Source: an uncultured Eubacteriales bacterium (GTDB lineage: Bacteria; Bacillota; Clostridia; Lachnospirales; Bianqueaceae). From it: a stretch of DNA of 64,000 nt. Shown here piece by piece: positions 16,544 through 25,701 of this stretch; positions within the stretch are counted from its first letter, which is position 1, and each line of letters starts with the position of its first letter. The notes beneath the pieces were generated by a model. The model was given only the letters and a program-made list of their open reading frames with translations, was not told where the DNA came from and did no database searches. A program made the translations under genes and the position numbers. The stretch is taken from assembly GCA_900315265.1 (NCBI GenBank), contig OMYN01000009.1, positions 62,001 to 126,000 on the forward strand, in the 5' to 3' direction.

Positions 16544-18184
16544 ATGGAATATACATTGGAACTTACCCGTGCCTTAAAAGCGGTACACATGGATCCGGAC
16601 GGACTTCTGGAGACCGCTTCCAAAGCGGGTTTCCGCCTGCTTCGTCCTTACCTTTCAATAGAGGCTTCACAACTTGCTTTTCCGCTTGATCAGGTCGATG
16701 ACCTTGCCCAAAAAGCAGCGTCTCACCGCTTGAAGATAGCATCCGCCGTTATGAATTTTTCCGACTTGTCCCAGATGGAAGATGCGGCTGCTTTTGCCCA
16801 AAGGCATGGCCTTACCAGCTTGGTAACCGTGATCACCTATCGCCAGCTGGACGAGGCCAGAGAGATCGGAGAGAAGCTGAAAAGCATAGGCTGCCAGCTT
16901 CTAGCCGAAAATAAAGGGGATCAGCAGGATTTTGAAGTGCTTGCCTCTATGCTGTCGGCTGACAGCCGGCCCCAAAACAGAGATCTGGTACAACTGTCCG
17001 TCAATACAGGCGATCTGATGGACGGAGGGATGGATCCGGAAGCTTTTTTATGGCAGTATGAGGATGTAATCGGATCGGTCACTTTCAGTGACAGCACCAC
17101 CCATGTCGACGGGGTCCGCCATCCGGAAATGCTGGGAGACGGAGACCTGGATCTTTCGGCGGTCTATCAATTTGCCCGTGCTCATGAAACGGCCAAGGCA
17201 GCGGATATCAGTCTCAAACTGGAATCCGACATTACAGCGACGGCCCAAGAGCAGATCGAAAAAGCCGGCAAAGAGCTGCAGAAAATTACGGATGTAAGGA
17301 CAAATTCATCCTCCATTTTATGTACCTACGACCTGGCATCGGGCAGGGTGACGGCCCTGAAACGCTTTGATCATGTGATCGAAGCTCCCAATTGGATGAA
17401 GGACGGATCACTGCTGTACAATGACGGAGGACATCTTTTCCGTTATTATATGGACAGCCGGAAGATAGTTCCGGTCGATACCGGTTTTTGCATTAACTGT
17501 AATAATGACCATGTTCCCACTCAGGATAACCGCTATGTTTTTGTCAGTCATATGACCTTTGATTCCGGCTTTAATTCGCTGGTCTACCGGATCCCGCTGG
17601 ATCTGGAAGAGGGACAAAAGGCCGAGCCTGTTCAGGTGACGAAAAAAGGACCCAGCTTTCTGCATGGGGTATCCCCGGATGGAAAAGAAGCGGCCTACTG
17701 TGCTTTCCGCAACTATGATCCGGTCACCGGAAAGGCCTTGGCGGATATTTACATTCACCCGACAGAAGGCGGTCAGGAAAAAGGTCTGACCGATCATCAG
17801 GGTTTCAATGACGGGCCGGAATATTCGATGGACGGAAAGAATATCTGGTTCATATCGACCCGCACCGGTCTCATGCAGGTTTGGAAGATGGACCGCGACG
17901 GATCCAATCAGACCCAGATGACCTTCGAAGACCAGAACAACTGGTTCGGACACATTTCCCCGGACGGAAAGTATGTGGTCAATATCGCTTACCATAAGGG
18001 AGCCCTGGACCCCGGCGAGCATTTGAGTAATATGAATGTGTCCTTATGGCTGATGAAGGCGGACGGATCAGAGCGTCACAAAATCCTTGATTTCTTCGGA
18101 GGCCAGGGATCCATCAATGTCAATTCCTGGAATCCGGGATCGACTAAATTTGCCTTTGTCATGTACGAACTGGAACATAAATAA
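16544..18184 (+). CDS. Fusion of an isomerase-like TIM-barrel domain and a TolB-like beta-propeller
   Basis: Protein of 546 residues with two domains. Residues about 1-245 look like a diverged sugar isomerase/epimerase barrel (GFRLLRPYLSIEA, SLVTVITYRQLDEA, QLSVNTGDLMDGG, GSVTFSDSTTHVDG). Residues about 260-546 form a TolB-family propeller related in style to oligogalacturonate-lyase-like proteins: ILCTYDLASGRV, the FCINCNNDH segment, GVSPDGKEAAYCAF, PEYSMDGKNIWFISTRTGLM, GHISPDGKYVVN and GGQGSINVNSWNPGS. There is no signal peptide, so it acts in the cytosol. TolB-like members are normally separate proteins; a joint sugar-processing role is inference. It is the first gene of a unit with the M24 peptidase. 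Confidence 0.8.
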   Translation: MEYTLELTRALKAVHMDPDGLLETASKAGFRLLRPYLSIEASQLAFPLDQVDDLAQKAASHRLKIASAVMNFSDLSQMEDAAAFAQRHGLTSLVTVITYRQLDEAREIGEKLKSIGCQLLAENKGDQQDFEVLASMLSADSRPQNRDLVQLSVNTGDLMDGGMDPEAFLWQYEDVIGSVTFSDSTTHVDGVRHPEMLGDGDLDLSAVYQFARAHETAKAADISLKLESDITATAQEQIEKAGKELQKITDVRTNSSSILCTYDLASGRVTALKRFDHVIEAPNWMKDGSLLYNDGGHLFRYYMDSRKIVPVDTGFCINCNNDHVPTQDNRYVFVSHMTFDSGFNSLVYRIPLDLEEGQKAEPVQVTKKGPSFLHGVSPDGKEAAYCAFRNYDPVTGKALADIYIHPTEGGQEKGLTDHQGFNDGPEYSMDGKNIWFISTRTGLMQVWKMDRDGSNQTQMTFEDQNNWFGHISPDGKYVVNIAYHKGALDPGEHLSNMNVSLWLMKADGSERHKILDFFGGQGSINVNSWNPGSTKFAFVMYELEHK

Positions 18185-18211
18185 GATTTTATAAGAAAGA
18201 GAAGGGAAATC

Positions 18212-19315
18212 ATGATCGTAAAAGAAAGAGTCGACAGGATCTTATCCTGCCTGGAGAGTGGCAAAGGCACTATGGAAGGGCAGTCTGCCGAGCAGCTTCT
18301 GATCTGCGATCCTTATGCGATTTTTTATCTGACAGGTAAGCTGATCACCCCGGGGGAGCGTTTTCTGGGCTTGCTCCTTCAGAAGGGTAGGACGCCCATT
18401 CTGTATGTGAACGAGCTTTTTCGTTTCGACAAGGACCTTGGCGTGGTCAAAAAATATTATTCTGACACGGACGACGTGACTAAGTTGGTCAGCCCTGACC
18501 TTGATCCTGCTTTGCCGTTGGCGGTCGATAAGACCATGGCGGCAAGATTCCTGCTGCCTTTGATGGAGGCTGGAGCCGCTTCCTTCTTTTTGAACGGATC
18601 TCTGGCTGTGGATCTGACCAGATCTGTCAAGGACGAGCAGGAAAAAGCGGCCCTGCGCAAGGCTTCTCTTGTCAATGATGCTGCCATGGACGAGTTCAAA
18701 AAACTGATCCGTGAGGGTGTCACAGAACTGGAAGTAGCGGATCAGATGCTGGCCATTTACAAAAAGTTAGGCGCGTCCGGCTATTCCTTTGACCCCATCG
18801 TAGCCTTCGGAGACAATGCCGCAGACCCGCATCATTCGCCGGATAACACGGTACTTAAGGAAGGCGACGCAGTTTTGTTTGACGTCGGCTGTGTGGTTGA
18901 CAATTATTGTTCGGACATGACCCGCACCTTCTACTACAAAAAGTATCCGTCAAAGGAAGTGGAGAGGGTCTACGATCTGGTGCGGCGCGCTAATGAAGAA
19001 GCGGAAGCCATGATCAAACCGGGTGTGCCGATCTGCTCGGTCGACCGTAAGGCCAGAGATATTATTTCCGAGGGCGGCTACGGTCCTGATTTTACTCACC
19101 GGCTGGGCCACTTCATCGGACTGCAGGATCATGAGTTCGGCGATGTTTCCACTACCAACTTCCGCCTGGAAGAAGAGGGCATCGCCCATTCCGTAGAGCC
19201 CGGCATTTATCACCCCGGCATTGCCGGAGTCCGCATCGAGGATCTGATCATCGTTACCAAAGACGGCTGCGAAGTGCTCAATCATTATCCGAAGGACATC
19301 GAAGTCATCGGTTAA
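18212..19315 (+). CDS. M24 family metallopeptidase (Xaa-Pro aminopeptidase type)
   Basis: Protein of 367 residues. The N-terminal creatinase-like domain (1-130) is followed by the pita-bread catalytic domain. The five metal ligands can be placed: the two Asp in VLFDVGCVVDNYCSDMTRTF, the His in HRLGHFIGL, the Glu in SVEPGIY and the Glu in VRIEDLIIVT. It removes N-terminal residues before proline from peptides in the cytosol. GAAGGGAAA lies before the start, 27 bases after the fusion gene, so they are probably co-transcribed. Confidence 0.9.
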   Translation: MIVKERVDRILSCLESGKGTMEGQSAEQLLICDPYAIFYLTGKLITPGERFLGLLLQKGRTPILYVNELFRFDKDLGVVKKYYSDTDDVTKLVSPDLDPALPLAVDKTMAARFLLPLMEAGAASFFLNGSLAVDLTRSVKDEQEKAALRKASLVNDAAMDEFKKLIREGVTELEVADQMLAIYKKLGASGYSFDPIVAFGDNAADPHHSPDNTVLKEGDAVLFDVGCVVDNYCSDMTRTFYYKKYPSKEVERVYDLVRRANEEAEAMIKPGVPICSVDRKARDIISEGGYGPDFTHRLGHFIGLQDHEFGDVSTTNFRLEEEGIAHSVEPGIYHPGIAGVRIEDLIIVTKDGCEVLNHYPKDIEVIG

Positions 19316-19355
19316 TGTGGTTTTTGTGTATTTACTGAATAGGAGGAAGAAAAGC

Positions 19356-20399
19356 ATGAACGAGAAAAAACCGGGAACCGGCGGAAATGTTTATATTCCT
19401 TATGAAAAACGGACCGGAGATAAATCGATCGTATGTTTTACGCGCGATCTGAGCCCGGAAGGCCTGCTGAAGATCTATGACCGGGTCAGCGGGAACCTGA
19501 CCGGTAAAATTGCCGTCAAGCTGCATACGGGCGAGCCGGAAGGCCCCAATATCATTCCCCGTCCCTGGGTCAGGGAATTGATGGCCAAACGGCTTCCCGA
19601 TGCGACCATCGTAGAAACCAATACTTATTATGAAGGCGGACGCTATACCACAGAGCAGCACCGTCAGACGCTGAAGACCAACGGCTGGACTTTCTGCCCG
19701 GTCGACATCATGGACGAAGACGGTCCGGCTGAACTGCCGGTCCATAACGGCAAATGGTTCAAGACCATCCATGTTGGTGCTCATCTTTTGAATTACGATT
19801 CACTGCTGGCTCTGACCCATTTCAAAGGGCATGTACAGGGAGGTTTCGGCGGCTCCAACAAGAACCTTGGCATCGGCTGCGCGGACGGCCGTATGGGTAA
19901 AAAAGAGATCCATACTACACCGGGACAGCCGGATATGTGGGATATCAGCAAAGAAGAATTCATGGAACGCATCACCGAAAGCACCCATGCGACAGTGGAC
20001 CATTTTAAAGGACATATTTCCTTTATCAATGTAATGAGAAACATGTCGGTATCCTGTGACTGCGAAGGAAAGGGTGCGGAGCCGGTCCAGACTCCCGACG
20101 TAGGCATCCTGGCGTCCCTGGATATCCTGTCTGTCGATCAGGCTTGTGTCGATGTGATCTATCATCTTCCCTGCCATGCCGGCAAACACATGATCGAGCG
20201 CATCGAGTCCCGTCACGGCCTTCGCCAGCTCACCTATATGAAAGAAATGGGCATGGGCAATGACTGTTACACCATCATCGACATCGATAACGGGGATAAA
20301 GAGATCACCATCGACCAGCTGGTCGAAGGGATCTCTCCCGAATGGGAACCGGACCGCTACAATACCTTCCCCGGACGAAATAAGGTCAGAGAATCTTAA
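19356..20399 (+). CDS. DUF362 domain-containing protein
   Basis: Cytosolic protein of 347 residues with the DUF362 pattern: IAVKLHTGEPEGPN, then LALTHFKGHVQGGFGGSNKNLGIG in the centre, and a C-terminal LTYMKEMGMGNDCYTII. Many family members carry Fe-S ligands or a ferredoxin domain; this one has scattered Cys (SCDCEGKG, HLPCHAG) but no CX2CX2CX3C ferredoxin motif. The biochemical function is unknown. ATG 19356 was chosen because AGGAGG lies 9-14 bases upstream; the frame continues 13 codons upstream without a better site. Confidence 0.85.
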   Translation: MNEKKPGTGGNVYIPYEKRTGDKSIVCFTRDLSPEGLLKIYDRVSGNLTGKIAVKLHTGEPEGPNIIPRPWVRELMAKRLPDATIVETNTYYEGGRYTTEQHRQTLKTNGWTFCPVDIMDEDGPAELPVHNGKWFKTIHVGAHLLNYDSLLALTHFKGHVQGGFGGSNKNLGIGCADGRMGKKEIHTTPGQPDMWDISKEEFMERITESTHATVDHFKGHISFINVMRNMSVSCDCEGKGAEPVQTPDVGILASLDILSVDQACVDVIYHLPCHAGKHMIERIESRHGLRQLTYMKEMGMGNDCYTIIDIDNGDKEITIDQLVEGISPEWEPDRYNTFPGRNKVRES

Positions 20400-20419
20400 A
20401 TAGATTTATTCCGATGCCA

Positions 20420-20454
20420 AAAGACCTCCCGCAGTTTTTGCGGGAGGTCTTTTT
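20420..20454. terminator. Bidirectional terminator between the DUF362 gene and the surface protein gene
   Basis: AAAGACCTCCCGCA pairs with TGCGGGAGGTCTTT, with a T-run on the plus strand and AAAA before the stem giving a T-run on the minus strand. It serves both convergent genes. Confidence 0.9.
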
Positions 20455-20481
20455 GTCCATAGGGATCAGTAGAAAGCCTGA

Positions 20482-23160
20482 TCAGTCGGCAGGATGTTTG
20501 CGTCGAAGAGCCAGAGAGGCTGCTGCGCAGGCTGATCCGGCAATCAGGATGACGGACCAGATGACCGGATCGGAATGATCACCGGTCTTGGGCACACCGC
20601 TGACTGTCTGACTGTTGGAAGAGTTTTGGACCTGACTCTTTCCTGTATCGGAAGATTCCTGAGTTTGGGAAGATTCCTGAGCTTGGGAGGATTGCTCCTG
20701 CTTGGAAGATTCCTCCGGCTTGGAAGACTCAGAAGAGGTTTCCTTAGAAGATTCTTCAGGCTTGGAAGGAACCGCCTGACAGTCAATAGAGCCGATGGTC
20801 AGCTGACCGGAAGCAAAACCGTCAGCAAAATGGTAGACCGGGCGCTGACCATTGACGGTGTAGTCTTCGGTAGCAATGGCAAATCCATCGTTGTTGCGGG
20901 TCACGTCGATACCGGCTGCCGGCGCCAGCAGGGTGATATCCGGTTTATCGGTCCCGTTAAACCGGATCTGGGCCGTTACGTTACCGAATCCGTCGTCTGC
21001 CGCGACCCAGAGGATACCGTCATAGGCATCATAATCAAGAGCCATGGCTCCGCCGATCGTTGAATCGATGTCGCATACTCGTGTGGCACTGCCGTCGTTA
21101 TTTAATGTAAAGCCATAAACATGACCGTTTTCTTCCAGAGCTGTAAAGAAGATCCCGCCTGCGGAAGCATCCGGATAGTTGGAAGAATCAAAGGGCGCCT
21201 TGGTAGTATCGTCATACAGCTTACCGTTTACGGCAGAGAAGGGGACCCACTCAACAGCTTCGATGTCTGCGTTAGCGGACACTTGCGGAAGCAGGGATGT
21301 GATATCCCACTGCATCAGGGCTGTCTGGGTTTCAGCGCCATTGGAATCTGCCTTTAAAATAGTGTCATAGTTGACACCTTTATTGGAATTGTCGCGTTCG
21401 GACGCCAGATACACATATCCATCTCCGTCTACGGTGATGCCTTCTGTATCCGGCCCTTTGGCGGTAGGAGTCATAAAGTTAACGGTCTTGCCCTTTTCAA
21501 AACCGGGGGCAAAGGAAAGGCTGCCGTCTTTGGCAACATTCAGGACCCAGAATTTTCCGGTCCCGTTATCGGCGGCGTACAGCTGACCATTGGCAAAATC
21601 CAGACCGCTGGCGTCTTCCAGAAAGGTCAGATCCGAAGTCGTAACCTGATCGGAACCGGGCCATGGTTTCAGATCCGGTTTATCCGGCTGGTCCGGTTGT
21701 TTGGGCCCCTGTGTGTTTGCGGTGCCTTTGGTTGGAACAGCAGTATCGACCAGAGGGCCTGTTCCATCCGGAATGCGGGCATAGGTGCCGTTAGCATGGC
21801 TTGTCCAGGCGTATGAATCGACCGTCAGCCCATCTTTCGTGTAGATGGTTGCGGAATCATCCTTGCCCAGACCAAAGGTGAAATTCTGATTCTGGTCGAA
21901 TACATACCACCCTCCGGCTTTAAGGATCGTACCCTCGGGGACCGGCGTGATGTCGTTTTTATGACCGACCGGGTCGTTGTCGTACAGATACCAGCCGGAT
22001 ATGTCGACATCTTCACTGCCCTTGTTATAGATCTCTACCCAGTCGGTAGCATCTCCGTTGGATTCGACTTCATTGATGACCACTTCCGGAGCATACCAGC
22101 CGTTGGCAGCACCGGGCGTTTCCGGCATCAGGGTAAAGCTTCCGGTGCCGTCAGGATAGCGGCCGTAGGAGGCGGCTGCATAATCGCCGTTATAGGAAGC
22201 GTGTTTGGTCCAGCTGTAGCTGTCTCTGAGCTGTCCCTGGGTATCGTAAAGACGGATAGAGTCACCGGAACCAATGCCGATGGCCTCATCAAAATTTCCT
22301 TCTACATATTGTCCGGACTGATCATCAAAAACCAGGCCCTTGGTGTCGGCTTTCACCAGGTACAAAGCTCCCGCCTCAAGAGTAGTTCCGTCTGCGATCT
22401 TGAAGCGATGGTCATCGGAATTGTCGCGGATCTCCCAGCCGGAAAGGTCGGCGGTGCTGTCACCGGTATTGATGATTTCGACCCAGTCATCGGGGGAAGA
22501 GTTGATTTCATTGATGAAGAGGGAAGTGCTGCCAGCAGGCTCTGAGGTTTCGGAACTTTCGGAAGAGTCCGACGTGTCCGAAGATTCAGGCGTTTGGGAG
22601 CTTTCCTGAGAAGACTCATCTGAGGACTGATCCGATGACTCGGATGGTTCCAACCCTTGGTTGGGCTGACCTTTGGTAGGTTCTTTATCGGCAAAGGACC
22701 CGTCCGGCTGAAGCTGATAGGTTCCTTTGGCATGTTTGGTCCAGCTGTAGGTATCCTTTTGGGTATTCTGTGCATCGAAAAGCGTGGCGGTATCCGCTTT
22801 GCCAAGTCCGAAATCAAAATTGATCCCTTCTTCCAGTACCAGAACTTGACCGGGTTTAAGGATGGTTCCCTGGGCCAGAGGAGTGGTTTTTTGATCGGCG
22901 ACCCGCTTCTGCCCCATATCATCGGTCACATACCAGCCGCTGATGTCAGCTTCGGCCGTGCCCGTGTTCATAATTTCGATCCAGTCACTGCCTCCGCTTG
23001 CATCGTTTGACTCGATCTCGCTGATCTTGACCTGAGTGGCAGCGTCACTGACATCCGATGCATCCTCTCCAAGGGCTGAAAGAGGAGCCGCAATGGCAAG
23101 ACTGACCGTCAGCGCGGAGCCGACAAGGCTCAGCCATTTCTTTTTCTTACTTTTCAGCAT
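20482..23160 (-). CDS. Cell-wall surface protein with lamin-tail domains, propeller and VPKTG sorting signal
   Basis: Exported protein of 892 residues. A signal peptide (KSKKKKW plus a hydrophobic stretch, residues 1-30) is followed by three lamin-tail (LTD) modules. These begin at ISEIESND (about 45), INEINSSPDDWVEI (about 215) and INEVESNGDATDWVEIYN (about 360), and are separated by Ser-rich and Pro-rich linkers. A beta-propeller-like region (about 520-800) contains GLDFANGQLYAADNGTG and DTEGITVDGDGYVYLASERD, resembling esterase-like phytase propellers. A Ser/Glu/Gln-rich wall-spanning stretch precedes VPKTGD, a hydrophobic helix and RRKHPAD, a sortase-type anchor with Val instead of Leu. 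AAAGGAGG lies before the start. The ligand is unknown. Confidence 0.85.
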   Translation of the reverse strand: MLKSKKKKWLSLVGSALTVSLAIAAPLSALGEDASDVSDAATQVKISEIESNDASGGSDWIEIMNTGTAEADISGWYVTDDMGQKRVADQKTTPLAQGTILKPGQVLVLEEGINFDFGLGKADTATLFDAQNTQKDTYSWTKHAKGTYQLQPDGSFADKEPTKGQPNQGLEPSESSDQSSDESSQESSQTPESSDTSDSSESSETSEPAGSTSLFINEINSSPDDWVEIINTGDSTADLSGWEIRDNSDDHRFKIADGTTLEAGALYLVKADTKGLVFDDQSGQYVEGNFDEAIGIGSGDSIRLYDTQGQLRDSYSWTKHASYNGDYAAASYGRYPDGTGSFTLMPETPGAANGWYAPEVVINEVESNGDATDWVEIYNKGSEDVDISGWYLYDNDPVGHKNDITPVPEGTILKAGGWYVFDQNQNFTFGLGKDDSATIYTKDGLTVDSYAWTSHANGTYARIPDGTGPLVDTAVPTKGTANTQGPKQPDQPDKPDLKPWPGSDQVTTSDLTFLEDASGLDFANGQLYAADNGTGKFWVLNVAKDGSLSFAPGFEKGKTVNFMTPTAKGPDTEGITVDGDGYVYLASERDNSNKGVNYDTILKADSNGAETQTALMQWDITSLLPQVSANADIEAVEWVPFSAVNGKLYDDTTKAPFDSSNYPDASAGGIFFTALEENGHVYGFTLNNDGSATRVCDIDSTIGGAMALDYDAYDGILWVAADDGFGNVTAQIRFNGTDKPDITLLAPAAGIDVTRNNDGFAIATEDYTVNGQRPVYHFADGFASGQLTIGSIDCQAVPSKPEESSKETSSESSKPEESSKQEQSSQAQESSQTQESSDTGKSQVQNSSNSQTVSGVPKTGDHSDPVIWSVILIAGSACAAASLALRRKHPAD
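20650..20685 (-). repeat. Two tandem 18-bp repeats in the surface protein wall-spanning region
   Basis: GGAAGATTCCTGAGTTTG and the same 18-mer with C for one T follow each other directly. They encode [AT]QESSQ units on the minus strand. Whole-codon slippage could change the length of the wall-spanning region without breaking the frame. Confidence 0.75.
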
Positions 23161-23187
23161 GGATTTCCTCCTTTATCGTACATTTAC

Positions 23188-23216
23188 TGAATATCATCAT
23201 AGTAGGGATGTGTAAA
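23188..23216 (-). promoter_or_regulatory. Probable promoter of the surface protein gene
   Basis: On the minus strand, TTTACA (23216-23211), a 17-base spacer and TATTCA (23193-23188), 28 bases before the start codon. The boxes are moderate matches. Confidence 0.4.
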
Positions 23217-23364
23217 ATCTGCCGGCGGCTTCTTGTAAAACCTATATGAAAGGCAGGTAGGGCAGTCAAGCGCGGAACTTACCTTTACAAGCGGCTGCCA
23301 TGCATATATATCAATAAAGCATAGTAAGTTATAGATTATAACTATTAGCTTTGTACCTTTTATG

Positions 23365-23403
23365 TGGTATAATACCTTATATTAACCAACCTACTTAGTT
23401 GGT
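23365..23403 (+). promoter_or_regulatory. Extended -10 promoter and inverted repeat ahead of an amino acid ABC transporter
   Basis: TGGTATAAT carries an extended -10 and a perfect TATAAT (23368-23373). Eleven bases later, at the expected transcription start, is the inverted repeat ACCAAC-CTACTTA-GTTGGT (23385-23403). Placement over the start site suits a repressor operator or an early RNA hairpin. Which regulator binds cannot be read from the sequence. Confidence 0.6.
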
Positions 23404-23432
23404 ATGAATATAGATTTTGAGGATTTAGATAT

Positions 23433-24107
23433 ATGGATCAAGCTATTCAGGTGATGATCGACTCCTTTCCCAAATTGTTGGCGAAGGGATTGCTGATGAC
23501 CGTTCCTATGACCATCCTGTCTTTTTCGCTGTCTATGGTGATCGCTGTGATCACGTCCCTGATCCAGTATGCCAAAGTCCCGGTCCTGCGCCAGATCGCG
23601 CGCTTTTACATCTGGCTGATCCGGGGCACACCGCTGCTGGTACAGCTGGTCATCGTTTTTTACGGGCTTCCGGCTCTCGGAATAAGAGTCAGTCCCTACT
23701 GGACCGCTATCATCGTGTTTGCCATTTGTGAAGGGGCCTACTGCGCAGAGACCCTGCGCGGAGCCCTGGAAGCTGTCCCTTACGGGCAGACCGAGGCAGG
23801 CTACTGTGTGGGTATGAACTTCCAGCAGACTATGTGGCATGTCGTACTGCCCCAAGCCTTTAAAAACGCTTTTCCGGCCCTGTCCAACTCGCTGATCTCA
23901 TTGGTCAAAGACACGTCTCTGGCGGCTAATATCACGGTACAGGAAATGTTTATGACCGGTCAGCGGATCGCTGGTAAGACCTATCAGTTCCTGGCCATCT
24001 ATGTGGAAGTCGCGCTGATCTATCTTCTTTTCTGTACGGTCCTTACCTGGCTGCAGAAGAAGCTGGAAAAAGTGCTCAACCGCTATAACGAGAAGGAGGC
24101 CCGGTGA
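23433..24107 (+). CDS. Amino acid ABC transporter permease
   Basis: Integral membrane protein of 224 residues of the HisM/TcyB type. It has about five hydrophobic segments, the early TMTVP-like opening LLMTVPMTILSFSLS, RGTPLLVQL, and the EAA loop that contacts the ATPase ([32 protein letters not shown]). It overlaps the ATPase start by one base (TGATG). With the ATPase and binding protein downstream it forms a complete importer for polar amino acids; cystine is a possibility, suggested only by the Cys-rich gene at the end of the unit. Confidence 0.93.
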   Translation: MDQAIQVMIDSFPKLLAKGLLMTVPMTILSFSLSMVIAVITSLIQYAKVPVLRQIARFYIWLIRGTPLLVQLVIVFYGLPALGIRVSPYWTAIIVFAICEGAYCAETLRGALEAVPYGQTEAGYCVGMNFQQTMWHVVLPQAFKNAFPALSNSLISLVKDTSLAANITVQEMFMTGQRIAGKTYQFLAIYVEVALIYLLFCTVLTWLQKKLEKVLNRYNEKEAR

Positions 24108-24847
24108 TGGCTGTTCTGGAAGTCAAAGATCTTCATAAGCAATTCGGACAAACGGAGATCTTAAGAGGGATCGATCTGTCCGTCAATAAAGGGGACGTTA
24201 CCTCCATCATCGGCCCTTCCGGCAGCGGAAAGACGACCTTTCTGCGATGTCTGAATTTTCTGGAATCAGCCGATAAAGGCACCATGCAGTTCGACTGTAT
24301 GACCCTCGATATGCCGGCCGTTACCAAGAAACAGATCCTGGAGATCCATAAAAGGACTGCTTTTGTTTTCCAGAATTACAACCTCTTCGCCAATAAGACG
24401 GCTTTGCAGAATGTGACGCAGGGATTGATCACCGTCCGGAAAATGAAACGTAAAGATGCCGAAGAAGTCGGTATGAAAATGCTGAAAAGAGTAGGCATGG
24501 ACGATAGGGCTTCTTATTATCCTATCCAACTGTCGGGAGGCCAGCAGCAGAGGGTAGCCATTGCCCGCGCTTTAGCCGGCGATCCCGATATCATCTATTT
24601 CGATGAACCGACCAGTGCCCTTGATCCGGAACTGATCGGCGAGGTTTTAAAGGTCATGCAGTCTCTGGCATCGGAGGGGCTGACCATGTTAGTCGTTACT
24701 CACGAGATGTCTTTTGCCCGCGATGTTTCTGCCCATACAATCTTCATGGAAGGCGGAAAGATCGTGGAGGAGGGCCCCTCGAAAGAATTATTTGCCCATC
24801 CGTCCAAACAAAGAACGGAAGAATTTATAAGGAGGATAGAAAAATGA
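24107..24847 (+). CDS. Amino acid ABC transporter ATP-binding protein
   Basis: Cytosolic ATPase of 246 residues. Walker A is GPSGSGKTT near residue 36, the signature is [15 protein letters not shown], Walker B is [14 protein letters not shown] and the switch His is in [12 protein letters not shown] 24107 is 7 bases after AAGGAGG (24093-24099); the preceding GTG at 24104 is in frame but less well spaced. It is coupled to the permease stop and to the binding protein start (ATGA overlap). Confidence 0.95.
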   Translation: MAVLEVKDLHKQFGQTEILRGIDLSVNKGDVTSIIGPSGSGKTTFLRCLNFLESADKGTMQFDCMTLDMPAVTKKQILEIHKRTAFVFQNYNLFANKTALQNVTQGLITVRKMKRKDAEEVGMKMLKRVGMDDRASYYPIQLSGGQQQRVAIARALAGDPDIIYFDEPTSALDPELIGEVLKVMQSLASEGLTMLVVTHEMSFARDVSAHTIFMEGGKIVEEGPSKELFAHPSKQRTEEFIRRIEK

Positions 24848-25695
24848 AAAGAATGAAAAAAGTCCTGGCGCTTGTGCTGGCATTAGCTCTTGCGGTTTCC
24901 ATGACAGCCTGCTCGGGATCGAAAGATACGGGTTCGTCTCAAGCTGCTTCCGGTGATTCGAGCCAGGCTTCTGCTTCATCGGCTTCGGATACGTCTCTGG
25001 CGGATGTACAAAAAGCCGGTGTTCTTCGGATCGGTCTGGAAGGAGACTGGCAGCCTTTTTCTTTCCACGACGAAAACGATGACCTGGTCGGTTATGATGT
25101 CGAAGTTGCCCAGAATGTCGCCAAGCAGCTCGGCGTAAAAGCCGAGATCACCGAAGCTCCCTGGGACGGACTTTTGACCGGCCTTTCCACCGGAGTTTAT
25201 GATGTTGTCGTCAACGGAGTCGATGTTACCGACGAACGTAAGACCGCTTTCGATTTCTCGGATGCCTATGCTTACGACCACATCGATCTGGTCACGCTGG
25301 TAGGCAACGACGATATCAAATCGTTTGATGATCTGAAAGGACGCACGTCCGCCAACTCCACCGGTTCTACCTATGCCGAGATCGGTGAGCAGTACGGAGC
25401 AACGGTTTCCAATGTTCCGACTCTGGCAGAGACCATGACTCTGGTCCTGAACGGTACCGTTGACGCGACCATCAATGCTGATACGTCGGTCCAGGATTAT
25501 CTCAACACTACCGGTGAAACCAAACTTCAGGTCGTTGCCCAGCTGGACGATGTCACCGAGTATGCGATCCCCGTAAAGAAAGGCAATGTGACCCTGCGTG
25601 ACGCGATCAACGAGGCTCTGAAGACCCTTCGCGATGACGGAACACTGTCGGAACTGTCCATCAAATATTTCGGTGCCGATCTGACCAATAAGTGA
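24844..25695 (+). CDS. Amino acid ABC transporter substrate-binding lipoprotein
   Basis: Extracellular binding protein of 283 residues anchored by lipid. A lysine-rich signal and lipobox VSMTAC put the lipidated Cys at residue 23, followed by a Ser/Ala-rich linker (24-50). The SBP_bac_3 domain begins with ADVQKAGVLRIGLEGDWQPFSFHD and includes GYDVEVAQNVAKQLG and VVNGVDVTDERKTAFDFSDAY. It overlaps the ATPase gene by 4 bases. The ligand is a polar amino acid or cystine by family; the exact one is unknown. Confidence 0.93.
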   Translation: MKRMKKVLALVLALALAVSMTACSGSKDTGSSQAASGDSSQASASSASDTSLADVQKAGVLRIGLEGDWQPFSFHDENDDLVGYDVEVAQNVAKQLGVKAEITEAPWDGLLTGLSTGVYDVVVNGVDVTDERKTAFDFSDAYAYDHIDLVTLVGNDDIKSFDDLKGRTSANSTGSTYAEIGEQYGATVSNVPTLAETMTLVLNGTVDATINADTSVQDYLNTTGETKLQVVAQLDDVTEYAIPVKKGNVTLRDAINEALKTLRDDGTLSELSIKYFGADLTNK

Positions 25696-25701
25696 TCCGC
25701 G

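Noticed and set aside
21961-22545. 194-codon plus-strand frame inside the surface protein gene
   Set aside because: Antisense to clear lamin-tail modules; no start signals.
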